NCBI GenBank assembly: GCA_963748105.1
Contig: CAVVHP010000003.1
Coordinates: 1 to 64,000, forward strand
Length of the DNA: 64,000 bases
From: JAKAGZ01 sp963748105
Lineage (GTDB): Bacteria > Bacteroidota > Ignavibacteria > Ignavibacteriales > Ignavibacteriaceae
Direction: 5' to 3'
This document shows positions 27,779-37,354 of this stretch, piece after piece. The first letter of the stretch is position 1. Each line of letters starts with the position of its first letter. The notes beneath the pieces were generated by a model, which was not told the origin of the DNA, ran no database searches, and was given only the letters and a program-made list of their open reading frames with translations. A program made the position numbers and the translations under genes.

Positions 27779-28226
27779 TAAAACGCATATTGAAAATATT
27801 CTGAAGAGGATATCGATTTTTAATAATGAAGAAATTGATATTGCTATGGAGCTGGTGAATATTTCACTTACGGTTCCGAATCAGACGGATTATAACATTT
27901 TTGTCTATGAAAAAGACGGTAAAGTTTTAGGTTATCATTGTACAGGTAGACGTCCGCTTACTGATGCTGTTTTTGATTTATACTGGATCGTCACTGACCC
28001 GGATTCAGGGCAAAAAGGCATTGGCAAAAGTTTACTTGACCATGCAGAAAAGTTTGTAAAGAAACAGAAAGGAAGATGGCTGCTTGCAGAAACTTCTTCC
28101 AAAGAAAGTTATAACAGAACCAGGAATTTTTACCTGAGGAATAACTTTTCTATCGTAGCAGAGATTAAAGATTTTTATTCTATGAACGATAGTCTGATGG
28201 TTTTCGGAAAATATTTTTATAAATAA
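27753..28226 (+). CDS. GNAT-family acetyltransferase in the KamA operon
   Basis: A 157-residue N-acetyltransferase starting MIRKIKQADKTHIENIL at ATG 27753, overlapping the second ATP-grasp gene by 26 bases. It shows a GNAT core: DYNIFVYEKDGKVLGYHC, AVFDLYWIVTDPDSGQKGIG (acetyl-CoA pyrophosphate loop QKGIGKSLLDHAE), and ETSSKESYNRTRNFYLRNNF, the conserved motif B region. It ends 21 bases before kamA. In archaea and some bacteria AblB acetylates the beta-lysine made by the aminomutase AblA. This protein is shorter than AblB, so equivalence is only suggested by position; acetylation of a ligation product is equally possible. Confidence 0.8.
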   Translation: MIRKIKQADKTHIENILKRISIFNNEEIDIAMELVNISLTVPNQTDYNIFVYEKDGKVLGYHCTGRRPLTDAVFDLYWIVTDPDSGQKGIGKSLLDHAEKFVKKQKGRWLLAETSSKESYNRTRNFYLRNNFSIVAEIKDFYSMNDSLMVFGKYFYK

Positions 28227-28247
28227 AACAATAACAGAGGGTCAGTC

Positions 28248-29420
28248 ATGGAACTATGGCAACAAATGATTCGCGACAGCATTCATACTGTCGATCAGCT
28301 TGTTGAGAAATTTAATATCGACCGCAAAGTTGCGGAAAATCTGGATGAATTTTTCCAGGCCAGAATTAATCCATACTACTTTAGCTTGATCAAGCAACCA
28401 GGGGACCCAATCTGGCGCCAATGCGTACCGGATAAAGCAGAACTCGATGATTTCGATTCAGAGGAAGATCCTCTAATGGAAGATTCTATGAGTCCTGTTC
28501 CGAATATCACCCACCGATATCCGGATCGTGCTCTGTTTCTTGTAACAAGTCAATGCGGTTTGTACTGCAGGTTCTGTACAAGAAAAAGAAAAGTTGGCGA
28601 TTATGAAAAAATCTCGATGAAAGGACTCGAGAGCGCATTTAAGTATCTTGAAGAACATACTGAAATACGTGATGTTATTCTTTCCGGTGGTGATCCATTA
28701 ATGCTTACTGATGCTATGCTGGAAAAGATACTGCAAAGATTAAGGGCCATACCTCATATCGAAATAATCAGGCTGGGTTCAAAAATGCCATGCGTTCTTC
28801 CTCACAGGATTACGCCAAAATTATGTGATATGTTAAAAAAATATCACCCGATTTATCTTAATACTCATTTCAACCACCCATGGGAAATAACTCCGGAAAG
28901 CACAAAAGCCTGCGAAATGCTGGCGAATTCGGGTGTCCCGGTTGGTAATCAGATGGTGTTAATGAAAGGTGTAAATGATGATCCCGCAGTGGTTAAAGAA
29001 CTAATGCAGAAATTATTGAAAATAAGAGTAAGACCATACTATATGTATATGGCAGATGAAACCAAAGGCGCAAATCATTTCCGTACTTCTATAGAAACCG
29101 GGCTGGATATTATTGAAAATTTAAGAGGCCACACTAGCGGACTTGCAATACCTCACTTTGTAATTGATGCACCGGGCGGCGGCGGTAAAATACCAATACT
29201 ACCGGAATACACTCTTCACAAGGATAAGGATAAGATTATACTTCGTAATTTTAAAAACAAAGTTTACGTTTATAAAAACTATAAAGACAAAAATAATCCG
29301 GAGACAGCAAAAGAAGGTACCAACGGAAAATCTGCCTCCGGTAAAAACGGTAAGTCAAAATCCAAGGAAATCGATGTTTCCAAAATTGAATTACCAATAC
29401 TGGAAGAAGTAGAAAATTAA
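28248..29420 (+). CDS. KamA-family radical SAM aminomutase (lysine 2,3-aminomutase-like)
   Basis: A 390-residue radical SAM, PLP-dependent aminomutase. The [4Fe-4S]-binding motif is CGLYCRFC (Cys near residues 103, 107, 110). It also has DVILSGGDPLMLTDAML, LGSKMPCVLPHRITPKL, and DAPGGGGKIPILPEY with the predicted PLP Lys near residue 314. Residues matching the two Asp that hold the side-chain amine of lysine in clostridial lysine 2,3-aminomutase are present (YMADET and VIDAPGGGG), so L-lysine to beta-lysine is the best guess. A 40-residue Lys/Gly/Ser-rich linker near the C-terminus (KSASGKNGKSKSKE) is unusual. An AGAGGGTCAG site lies upstream. It is the last gene of the four-gene operon and is closed by a strong terminator. 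Confidence 0.86.
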   Translation: MELWQQMIRDSIHTVDQLVEKFNIDRKVAENLDEFFQARINPYYFSLIKQPGDPIWRQCVPDKAELDDFDSEEDPLMEDSMSPVPNITHRYPDRALFLVTSQCGLYCRFCTRKRKVGDYEKISMKGLESAFKYLEEHTEIRDVILSGGDPLMLTDAMLEKILQRLRAIPHIEIIRLGSKMPCVLPHRITPKLCDMLKKYHPIYLNTHFNHPWEITPESTKACEMLANSGVPVGNQMVLMKGVNDDPAVVKELMQKLLKIRVRPYYMYMADETKGANHFRTSIETGLDIIENLRGHTSGLAIPHFVIDAPGGGGKIPILPEYTLHKDKDKIILRNFKNKVYVYKNYKDKNNPETAKEGTNGKSASGKNGKSKSKEIDVSKIELPILEEVEN

Positions 29421-29421
29421 G

Positions 29422-29447
29422 AAAGGGCGCTCAATTGAGCGCCCTTT
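29422..29447. terminator. Bidirectional terminator between kamA and the protease gene
   Basis: A perfect 26-base palindrome, arms AAAGGGCGCTCAA, starts one base after the kamA stop codon and lies 22 bases from the end of the convergent protease gene. The GC-rich stem is flanked by A-runs on one side and T-runs on the other, so it can end transcription from both directions. Confidence 0.85.
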
Positions 29448-29469
29448 TAATTCCTAAAAATAATTTTTT

Positions 29470-32400
29470 TTATTTCATTAAAACAAGTTTTTTGTTAATC
29501 ACAAAGCCCCTTGCTCCCAATTGGTAAATGTATACACCGCTTGCAAGATTGCCAGCATTGAATGTTACACTATATTTTCCTGCAGCCTTAAATTCATTTA
29601 CAAGTGTAGTTACTTTTCTTCCAAGGATATCATAGACCTTTATTGTCACTAATCCATCCTTTGGCAAATCATAGCGAATTACTGTTGATGGGTTGAAAGG
29701 GTTAGGATAGTTCGCAAATAAAGAATACTTATCGGGAATTATTTTCCCCGTTATTTTATTTTCTTTATTTATGGTAGTCTCTTTTGAAATACTTTTATTT
29801 AGTTCTATATCTTTACCCAACATTTGGTCAGCAACTTCTATTCTCATTTGCCATACTTTTTCCTTCAAATCCATTGACTTGATATCGGCCAATATTTGTC
29901 CTGCAGTTTTACTGTCCTTTTTAATATTTAGATATGCGAACAATTTTTCAAACCTTGCATTTATTCTTTGATATTCATCTCCTTTACTGTCTATAATTTT
30001 ATCAAATAATTTTATTGCTTTGTCAAATAAACCATCCTGTAGATACAACCCTGCAATTATTGTATTTATTCTTAAATCATCCGGTGTTTTACCAGATAAA
30101 CTCTCTAAATAATTTTGAACTTCATTTTTTGAAAATTTATTTTTAATATTCGCGAGTTTTGCTAATGCAAAGGACACATGCTTACCATTTTGTAACATTA
30201 TTTTGTAGTGATTTATGGCGTCATCAATTTTACCATTCTTTTCCAGCGATAGTCCTGCCAAAATATCAGATATATCAGAATTTATATTCGCAGTCCCATT
30301 TGATGACAATAAAACAGGCTGTGATACTTTATTGTTATTAGTTGCCGATGGCATAATTGGCACTCCCCAGGGATCTGAGGTTAAAATATTAGCTGCGTCA
30401 AATGTTGAGCCATATTCGACTGAGGCATTTGGCTGTCCGCCACCCCAATAGTTATACTCAGCAATTAGTTCGCTATTTTGATAACACTCTACATCAGAGA
30501 CTGTATTGCTATGTATGCTGTTATAACCTCCGTACAATGAATTGAGCCCTGCAAGTACTGTGCTTCCCCACGCGGACCCAATACCAAGAAAATTATTTGT
30601 AATTCTATTATTTGTACTATAAAGATCTGTTATAAAATTAGCAACAACGCCCCCTCCAAAATACATACCCCAGTAAAAGCCGCTTATATCATTATGTATT
30701 ACGACAGGCACAGTGCCATTTGTAAACCAAATCCCCTGATAATTTTGGTAATAGCTGCCTGAACTACTTGTTTTAGTGATGGTATTATCCTGAGCATAAA
30801 TATTTAACCCGGAGGCTTCGCCATAAATCCCGTTTTGCTGCGGCTCAATTATTTGATTGTTAAATATGCCCGGAGAAGAATTGTAAACATAAATCCCCTG
30901 GGTACAATAGCCTATTGTAGAATTCCGGATTGTAATATCTGCGCCATTTAAACACTGTATGCCGCTCCCATACCTAACAACTACATTATTAAGGATTGAA
31001 TTTGAAGAACCGCTTCCGTTAAAAATAATTGAACCCCAGGTACCCGGTGATGTGCCACTGGAAGTAGTAAATGTGATTGGCGAGGATGATCCCTGTGCTA
31101 AAATTGTACCATTAACTGTTAAAGAGGACCCATTTAAAAATCTTAGTGTTACACCCGGCTCAAAATTCCAGGTTTCGCCTGCAGGAATAGTTAAGCCTTG
31201 CGTAAGTGTTCCGCCGTAGTGTTCAAGCGTGTATTTGAGCGCTTCGTAAGCGTTTATTCTACCGTAGCCAAGATAACCGTTTCTTCCGGTTCCGTCGTAA
31301 GGATGATTTTGCGCATCAACTTTTTCCGCAGTATTTTGCAGAATAGTTTTTATTTGAGAAGGCGTGAGAGGATGATGAGTAGGTAATATAGTCTTTATCA
31401 AACCTACTAATGCCGCAACAAGGGGGGAAGAAAAAGAAGTACCTCTAATAACACTATAGGAGTTAGAAACGCTTGTAGAAATTACATCAATTGCAGGTGC
31501 AGATACAGACATAAATGGTAGTACACCTCCACCTCCACCTGGTAACGCTAAAATTGCAGGACTAAATTGACCCGCTCCTTCCCCTTCATAGTTATAATTT
31601 TCAGCAAAATGATCATTAATATCAGTTCCACTTACAGCAATTACTCCGTTATACGCAGCAGGATATGGTATATAAGGTATTCTCGATTCCATTTGTTGAA
31701 CAGTACACCCACCATTAGTTAATTCGTACCCTCTGTCACCTGTACCGGCAACAACAACATTATGAGCGATTGCATATTCTATAGCGTCATTAACGCTTTG
31801 ATAATTCCAAGAATTAAACAAAGCACAAGAGCCAATTTTTATGCTAGTTAAAGACCTTGTAATAAAACTACAATTTAATACATCTGCACCAGCAGCAACT
31901 GCATCATATATAGCACTACTTAAGTTTGAAGTTTGATCTGAGAAATAAAACGATAATATTTTAGAATTCCAGCCTAAACTCGCTATGCCAATGCCGTTGT
32001 TTGTTGTTGCGCCTATAATTCCGCAAACTTCTGTCGCGTGGTCCTGAGGTGATCCTACTGTTGGATAACCCCCATCAGCAAATTTACTCGACCCATCGGG
32101 TAACTGGAAATCAGGGTGATTTTTATCTGGCCCGGAACCGTAAGCACTTGCAACATCTATCTCAGCAACTTTTATATCAGCAGAACCCTTTGTAATGCCC
32201 CAGGCCTTAGGCGCTCCAATTTTATATAAGTTCCACTGACTTCCTGTTGCACCGCCTATTAAATCGTTAGGATCATTGATATTTACTGCCTGTATTGGCG
32301 GTTCAGCGTAAGACACGAACTGTATTTTCTCAATCGCCGTAATAATTGAATCAATATTGACAAAATGATCAAACTTTATTGTGTATAGCTGGGATATATC

Positions 32401-32781
32401 TATAAGATGCCGGGATTCGCCGGTAGTTTTATCATAAAAGAGCGTATCGCCCCACTTTGCACGCGGTATCATTTTCTTGAAAGAGAATTCCCCGTATTTC
32501 TTTTCCAATTCCTTAAAAAATGATTTCAAATTTTCTTTGCCCGGGAGCATTTCATTGTATCCCGCAGTTATTTTGTTTTGTGATAGTTCAAAGGTTTTAA
32601 CATTAAATTTGACGTTAAGCTCGGTAGATTTCCTGATGCTATTCTCAAATTTAATCGGCGCCTGGGAATAAACATCTTTTTACTGGGGAAAAATATTCTG
32701 AGTAATAACAAGCTGGAATAATAGATATAATATCATAATTGTATATCTAAGAAAAGGATTTAGGTCTTTGGAGTTCTTCAT
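29470..32781 (-). CDS. Secreted subtilisin-like protease with beta-helix, TPR-like and T9SS domains; in-frame stop after the signal peptide
   Basis: The large open part (29470-32550) encodes a subtilase-type S8 domain: Asp region IKVAEIDVASAYG, His region SPQDHATEVCGIIGA, Ser region VIRGTSFSSPLVAALVG. A parallel beta-helix follows (ADITIRNSTIGYCTQGIYVY and similar turns), then TPR-like helices (AIKLFDKIIDSKGDEYQ), and a T9SS sorting domain (FANYPNPFNPSTVIRYDLP). Upstream in the same frame, ATG 32781 opens a signal peptide (RYTIMILYLLFQLVITQN), and coding text resumes after a single TAA at 32680-32682 (KDVYSQAPIKFENSIRKS). The natural protein is therefore about 1,100 residues, and the stop is either a base error or a real nonsense mutation. 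Likely role: extracellular or surface proteolysis. Confidence 0.8.
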
Positions 32782-32810
32782 ATCGCCCCTCTTTTTTATG
32801 ATTGGATTTT

Positions 32811-34994
32811 TTATTTAATAAGAACCATTTTTCTGACCTGTATATTGTTTATCTTATTAGATGATGTAACACTTAAGCTGTAGAAATAAACTCCGCTGGA
32901 TAGATTTGAAGCGTTAAAACTTACCTCATATCTACCCGTTGTTTGCTCTTTATTTACAAGTGTTACTATTTCTCTTCCTAAAATGTCATATATTATAATT
33001 TTTACGAAAGATTCCTCTGGTATTTCATATTTAATAGTAGTTGTCGGGTTGAATGGATTGGGATAATTCTGATAAAGTTGAAAGTTTGTCGGGGTTTCTT
33101 TATTGTTTTTTTTACTATCAACAAAAGTGACACCGCCATTCGTAGTATGTAGAATTGTTCCATACCATCCTACTATCCAGCCGTTATTCGAATCTACAAA
33201 ATCGATACCAAATAGATATTGAGCAGTATAGCTTGACTGCTCTTTCCAACTCTTTCCACCATCTGTAGTTCCATATATTCTCCCAAATGCCCCCGTAATC
33301 CAACCAATATCTTTATTGACAAATTTTATACCGTACAAGGCCCCTGGGCTTAATTCTGTAGGTTGCCATGTAATACCGCCATCATTTGTATTATACACCG
33401 TATATTGATCACCAAATTTATTGCCTAAAATAAAACCATTAACTGAATCAACAAACAGAATTTCCCGAAAATTATATTGATAACCCCAGTCCTGCTTTGT
33501 CCAATTTTCCCCACCATCAGTAGTATGAAGTATTTCGGCGTGATCATTTGCACTTCCACCCCCTGAAATTACCCACCCGTTTAATGAGTTAGTAAATGAA
33601 ACACTAAATAATCTTGGCGTGTTTGGCGGTGTTTGATTTATCCAGCTATTTCCACCATCGGTTGTTTTAAGTATAATCCCTGAAAAATCAGAGGTTGTTT
33701 GCCCGACAACCCAGCCAGCAGACTCATTAACAAAATAAGCCTCTGAAAGGTCATAGGTTGTACCACTGTTTTGAGGCAGCCAGTCTGTCCCGCCGTTTAT
33801 TGTTTTAAATATTATACCACTATTACCTACGATGTAACCTGTCTGGTTATCAATCATAAATATTTTTCTGAGCCATTGGTCAGTGTCTATATTTTGTTCT
33901 GACCAACTCTCTCCGCCGTTCGTTGTCTTTAATACATTAGTATCGAGTTGTGTGATTATCCATCCCGTGTTCTTATCAACAAAATCAACATCTCCATAGC
34001 TTGTATATCCTAACGGGTTATTCACAGTTACGATGTCAGTCCAGCTATGCCCGTTATCTGTTGAGTGAACAATTTTACTGCTAAGGGTATTCATTGCACC
34101 CCCTCCCCAGATTTCATCATTATTTATGACCGAAAAGCCGTTCAAATCTTCGTCAGAATTTTTAGGCCAGGTTTTCCCACCGTCAGTGCTTTCATAAAAT
34201 GCCATATTGGTTGATAAAAATATTTTGGATGTATCATGAACATAAAAATCCGTGTTATATTCATAAAGAGAATCTTTTTTCATTAACTGCCAATTTATTC
34301 CTCCATCGGTTGTTTTTATCAACCAGGAGTAAAGTATTCCCCAGAAATTTAGCGAATCAAGAGCAACCACTCTATTAACATATCCTAGACTTGAATCTCT
34401 TGACCAGCTACTCCCGCCATCCGTAGTTTTTAAACCATATGGAGAATCGCCATAAACCCATCCTTTCAGAGTATCTACAAAAAATACACCATATATTTCT
34501 CTTGCAATGGGGTAATCATTTAGTTCTTTCAATTCCCAGTGCTTCCCTCCATCTTTTGTTAAATATATAAATGAGAACCCGCCACCTATCCAGCCATAAT
34601 TTCTATCCAGAAAGTAAATATTAGCGTGGTCATTTATCAAAGTATCAGCAAATTGTACTTCCCAGCTTAGTCCACCGTCCGTTGTATGATAGACACTGTT
34701 TATATATTCAGGGACATAATGTTTCCTTCCAACAGCCCAGCCTTCATTCCTGTCAATAAAATAAAGCCTGTCAAAGTAAATATTGGTATATACTGTAGTC
34801 CAGGTACTTCCCCCATTTGTGGTTTTCAGCAATGTTGAATTTTCAGGAGCCATCCAGCCAATCTGGTTATCTATAAACAGCACCTGGTGTATAGGATCAC
34901 CCAGAGGTTTTGGATTTTGCCATTGCCAACTCTGAGCAAGAAGAGTCTTTGCCAGCAGGATAAATAAGATTAAATATTTGCTTTTACTTAACAC
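32811..34994 (-). CDS. Secreted BNR/Ycf48-like repeat protein with T9SS domain
   Basis: A 727-residue exoprotein. A signal peptide (KSKYLILFILLAKTLLAQ) is followed by about 14 repeats of the Asp-box/BNR type, each with a core such as TTDGGKSW or TTNGGESW. In between are turns like FVDSNNGWIVGWYGTIL and FTNSLNGWVISGGG, which together fold as a beta-propeller of the YCF48/sialidase-like class. The catalytic residues of sialidases are not evident, so binding rather than hydrolysis is likely. The C-terminus is a T9SS sorting domain (YQNYPNPFNPTTTIKYEIP). GTG start at 34994. It lies 30 bases downstream of the protease gene's first codon on the same strand and may share its transcript. Confidence 0.85.
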   Translation of the reverse strand: MLSKSKYLILFILLAKTLLAQSWQWQNPKPLGDPIHQVLFIDNQIGWMAPENSTLLKTTNGGSTWTTVYTNIYFDRLYFIDRNEGWAVGRKHYVPEYINSVYHTTDGGLSWEVQFADTLINDHANIYFLDRNYGWIGGGFSFIYLTKDGGKHWELKELNDYPIAREIYGVFFVDTLKGWVYGDSPYGLKTTDGGSSWSRDSSLGYVNRVVALDSLNFWGILYSWLIKTTDGGINWQLMKKDSLYEYNTDFYVHDTSKIFLSTNMAFYESTDGGKTWPKNSDEDLNGFSVINNDEIWGGGAMNTLSSKIVHSTDNGHSWTDIVTVNNPLGYTSYGDVDFVDKNTGWIITQLDTNVLKTTNGGESWSEQNIDTDQWLRKIFMIDNQTGYIVGNSGIIFKTINGGTDWLPQNSGTTYDLSEAYFVNESAGWVVGQTTSDFSGIILKTTDGGNSWINQTPPNTPRLFSVSFTNSLNGWVISGGGSANDHAEILHTTDGGENWTKQDWGYQYNFREILFVDSVNGFILGNKFGDQYTVYNTNDGGITWQPTELSPGALYGIKFVNKDIGWITGAFGRIYGTTDGGKSWKEQSSYTAQYLFGIDFVDSNNGWIVGWYGTILHTTNGGVTFVDSKKNNKETPTNFQLYQNYPNPFNPTTTIKYEIPEESFVKIIIYDILGREIVTLVNKEQTTGRYEVSFNASNLSSGVYFYSLSVTSSNKINNIQVRKMVLIK

Positions 34995-35065
34995 CCGGTT
35001 ACCCTTGATAATTTAAGAGAAAGTAATTCATTTAAAAGCCTTTGTCAATCACCATTTATCTAACG

Positions 35066-35765
35066 GTGTAGTTCATTGAGTTAACGGTAAAATCTCAAAA
35101 CGAGAAGTGCGTTTTCAACCTAATTTGAAAGATTCCTAATTTCGTAAAAATTCAGGAAGAAGTTATTGCGTCCCCACTTTATCAAATTTTATTTCAGAAA
35201 ATCATTTTCTTCACTGAGTCAAAACAATGGCCTTCAAAAATAGCGGATGCATGTGAAGATATTTTTAGACTATAGTTTTTGGAATTCATTATTGAACCAA
35301 ACTACTTATAATATACCGGGCCGCTATCTACCCATACAATATGGACATTCCCTAAATTATCCACTTTCATTGAAGATTGACCGTTTCCATTAGGGACATA
35401 CAGATCGGGACGAATCTGAGCGTTTGCCATATAGGAAGCTAACAGAATATAAATGCAGACTAAAAATTTTTGAATTTTACCGCCTGTTGACTTTTAAAAG
35501 ATTATTAATTCTATAAATTTTGAAGTGCTACTAATCCGTTTTGTGCAGGAAAATAATTACAATATGCAGTATGCTTATTCTAATGCAACGTTGCAGAGTA
35601 GGGAAAGCATAAAGAGCTTGAGAATTTTCCATTTAATCAGACTGTTTTAGTTTAACAATAAATTTGATTTTGTCAGGCAAGAATTTACCAACGATATGCT
35701 ATATTTAGTAAACGATCGTGTTCCTTGAGTTAACGAAAAATTCTGGAAATGAAAGATGCGTTTGG
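35066..35765 (+). repeat. Pair of diverged direct repeats (about 35066-35115 and 35718-35765)
   Basis: The two copies share TTGAGTTAACG and flanking positions over roughly 50 bases, about 70 per cent alike by eye, and bracket the secreted-protein remnant. They could be an old duplication, relics of a mobile element, or copies of an upstream regulatory region. I see no transposase or terminal inverted repeat. Confidence 0.3.
35302..35493 (-). pseudogene. Remnant of a small secreted protein
   Basis: An open stretch of 63 codons between two stops reads as a signal peptide (KFLVCIYILLASYMANAQ) followed by IRPDLYVPNGNGQSSMKVDN and LGNVHIVWVDSGPVYYK. This looks like the first part of one of the T9SS beta-rich exoproteins. 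There is no ATG before the signal region and the rest of the gene is absent, so it is probably a truncated, decayed gene. Conversely, a minimal secreted peptide with a non-standard start cannot be excluded. Confidence 0.4.
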
Positions 35766-35882
35766 GGCTTAAATTTATAGCTTACAAAATTCCAGATATT
35801 TAGTGTCTTCATCCACACTTATTGGAAAAAGTTGGCTGTAATTCCAGTTAAAAATGTTTAATCCTAATAATTCCTATTCATT

Positions 35883-36395
35883 TTACTGATGCCCGGTTAT
35901 AATTTTCATCATATCTTTGTCCAGACTTTCTTCGGGATATTCAACAATTCTGCCCAGCTCCTTATCGTTTTTATAAAAAATAATAGTGGGAACTCTTTCA
36001 ATATTCAATCCATCGGTTTCATTACCGTTCCCCTTTTTATTTCGATCTACCATAAGAAGTTTTACTTTATCTGAAGGATATCCAAGGTAATCCAGAATTT
36101 TATAGAACCGGGGCACTTCCCTCCTGCTGTCGCTGCACCATGTTCCCATTACAATTGTAATTTTGTCGTTTTTTAATTTAGCAGATGCATCTTTTAAAGC
36201 AGTAGAATCAACTTCATACATATTGTATTCAGAATTGAACCACCAGGAAAAAGAAGAGTCGCTAAAAGCCTCTCTTGTGCAATAGCCTATCAACATAGGT
36301 TTACCATTTGCCGCATCTTTAATCAAACAATTCTTTTGTTGGGCAATACCATTTACTCCAAATAGCAAAAGAATAACCAATACAAGTTTTTCCAT
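35883..36395 (-). CDS. Secreted thioredoxin-fold protein with a CxxS active site
   Basis: A 170-residue protein with a signal peptide (LVLVILLLFGVNGIAQ) and a thioredoxin-like domain. The active-site region is MGTWCSDSRREVP, so the second cysteine of CxxC is Ser (CSDS), and the cis-Pro loop is NIERVPTIIFYKN. CxxS proteins act as isomerase-like or mixed-disulphide-trapping proteins rather than as simple dithiol oxidases or reductases. It is expected in the periplasm. It ends just before the NAD kinase gene on the same strand (36397), but its partner is unknown. Family: bacterial secreted thioredoxins related to TlpA/ResA, only loosely. Confidence 0.75.
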   Translation of the reverse strand: MEKLVLVILLLFGVNGIAQQKNCLIKDAANGKPMLIGYCTREAFSDSSFSWWFNSEYNMYEVDSTALKDASAKLKNDKITIVMGTWCSDSRREVPRFYKILDYLGYPSDKVKLLMVDRNKKGNGNETDGLNIERVPTIIFYKNDKELGRIVEYPEESLDKDMMKIITGHQ

Positions 36396-36396
36396 T

Positions 36397-37332
36397 TTAT
36401 TCGCCTCCGTTTGCGGGATTACTTCTCAAATCAATCCCCCAGAGCAGTTTATTTCTCAAAGTTTCAAAATAGTTAGTCAATGAAGTATGAACCAATTTTA
36501 CGGGCCTTTTACTCTTATATAATTTTAACTCAAGAGGCGGCTTAAAAGCAAACACTCTCTGACCATCACAATTAACGTGTACTTCTTTGTGTAAGGAATT
36601 TGTTCTTATAACAATATCGTGATAACTCGGCAAAACTAACGGCCGGACGGTTAAGCTATGCGGGCAAATTGGACAAATAGTAATGACATCTGCCTGCGGA
36701 CTTACAATCGGTCCGCCTGTTGAAATAGCGTACCCGGTTGAACCAGTTGGTGTTGCCACAATTACTCCATCGGCTGCAAATGTCGTTACATATTCGCCAT
36801 CCACAAATATTTCAATCTCTATCATCTTCGGCCAGCCACCTTTGTCAATAACAACATCATTTATTGCATAAAGGTTCGGTAAATTATGCCTTAAACATTC
36901 GCCAGTTAAAACCATTCTTTCGTCAATCGAATATCTACCGGCCTTAATTTCTTTTACAAGAGAATCAATCTGGCTAACACTTGTCTCAACCAGAAACCCT
37001 AGTTTACCAATGTTTACTCCAAGAACGGGTTTATTATAAAACTGTGCATGATAGGTAGTCGCAAGCATTGTACCATCGCCGCCAACAGAAATAATTATAT
37101 CACTCCTTTTGTAAAGAGTTTCATTATTGACAAACTTGGATTTATTGATTTTCCCGCTTATTCTTTCCTTAAAAACAGCTACTTCCTTACTAATTAAAAA
37201 ATCAAGATCATTTTCCCGAAGCCTGTTTACAAAATCTGAAATAACCGGGAAAACCTTTTCTTTGGTTGTGTTTGCAATAATCCCAATTTTAAGTTCGTTT
37301 TGATTGATTCTTACTGTTTTCTTTTTTGCCAT
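36397..37332 (-). CDS. nadK: NAD kinase
   Basis: Phosphorylates NAD to NADP with ATP or polyphosphate; cytosolic and essential. The 311-residue protein from ATG 37332 (MAKKKTVRINQNELKIGI) has the diagnostic IISVGGDGTMLATTYH, LGVNIGKLGFLVETS, GVIVATPTGSTGYAISTGG and a C-terminal VNCDGQRVF region. An in-frame ATG at 37404 would add 24 residues inside the neighbouring glycosyltransferase gene and is not needed. It is slightly longer at its N-terminus than the minimal family. The first codon lies about 23 bases after the glycosyltransferase stop. Confidence 0.95.
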   Translation of the reverse strand: MAKKKTVRINQNELKIGIIANTTKEKVFPVISDFVNRLRENDLDFLISKEVAVFKERISGKINKSKFVNNETLYKRSDIIISVGGDGTMLATTYHAQFYNKPVLGVNIGKLGFLVETSVSQIDSLVKEIKAGRYSIDERMVLTGECLRHNLPNLYAINDVVIDKGGWPKMIEIEIFVDGEYVTTFAADGVIVATPTGSTGYAISTGGPIVSPQADVITICPICPHSLTVRPLVLPSYHDIVIRTNSLHKEVHVNCDGQRVFAFKPPLELKLYKSKRPVKLVHTSLTNYFETLRNKLLWGIDLRSNPANGGE

Positions 37333-37354
37333 AAATTCAATTCTCCGCAGTAGA

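Larger units (their letters stand above)
34995..35882. other. Long intergenic interval with a gene remnant and diverged direct repeats
   Basis: An 888-base stretch with no intact gene. It contains a remnant of a secreted protein on the minus strand (35302-35493) and two imperfect ~50-base direct repeats, at about 35066-35115 and 35718-35765. These share GTGT..TTC.TTGAGTTAACG followed by an A-rich stretch and TGCGTTT. The remainder is AT-rich with no recognisable element. Confidence 0.5.
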
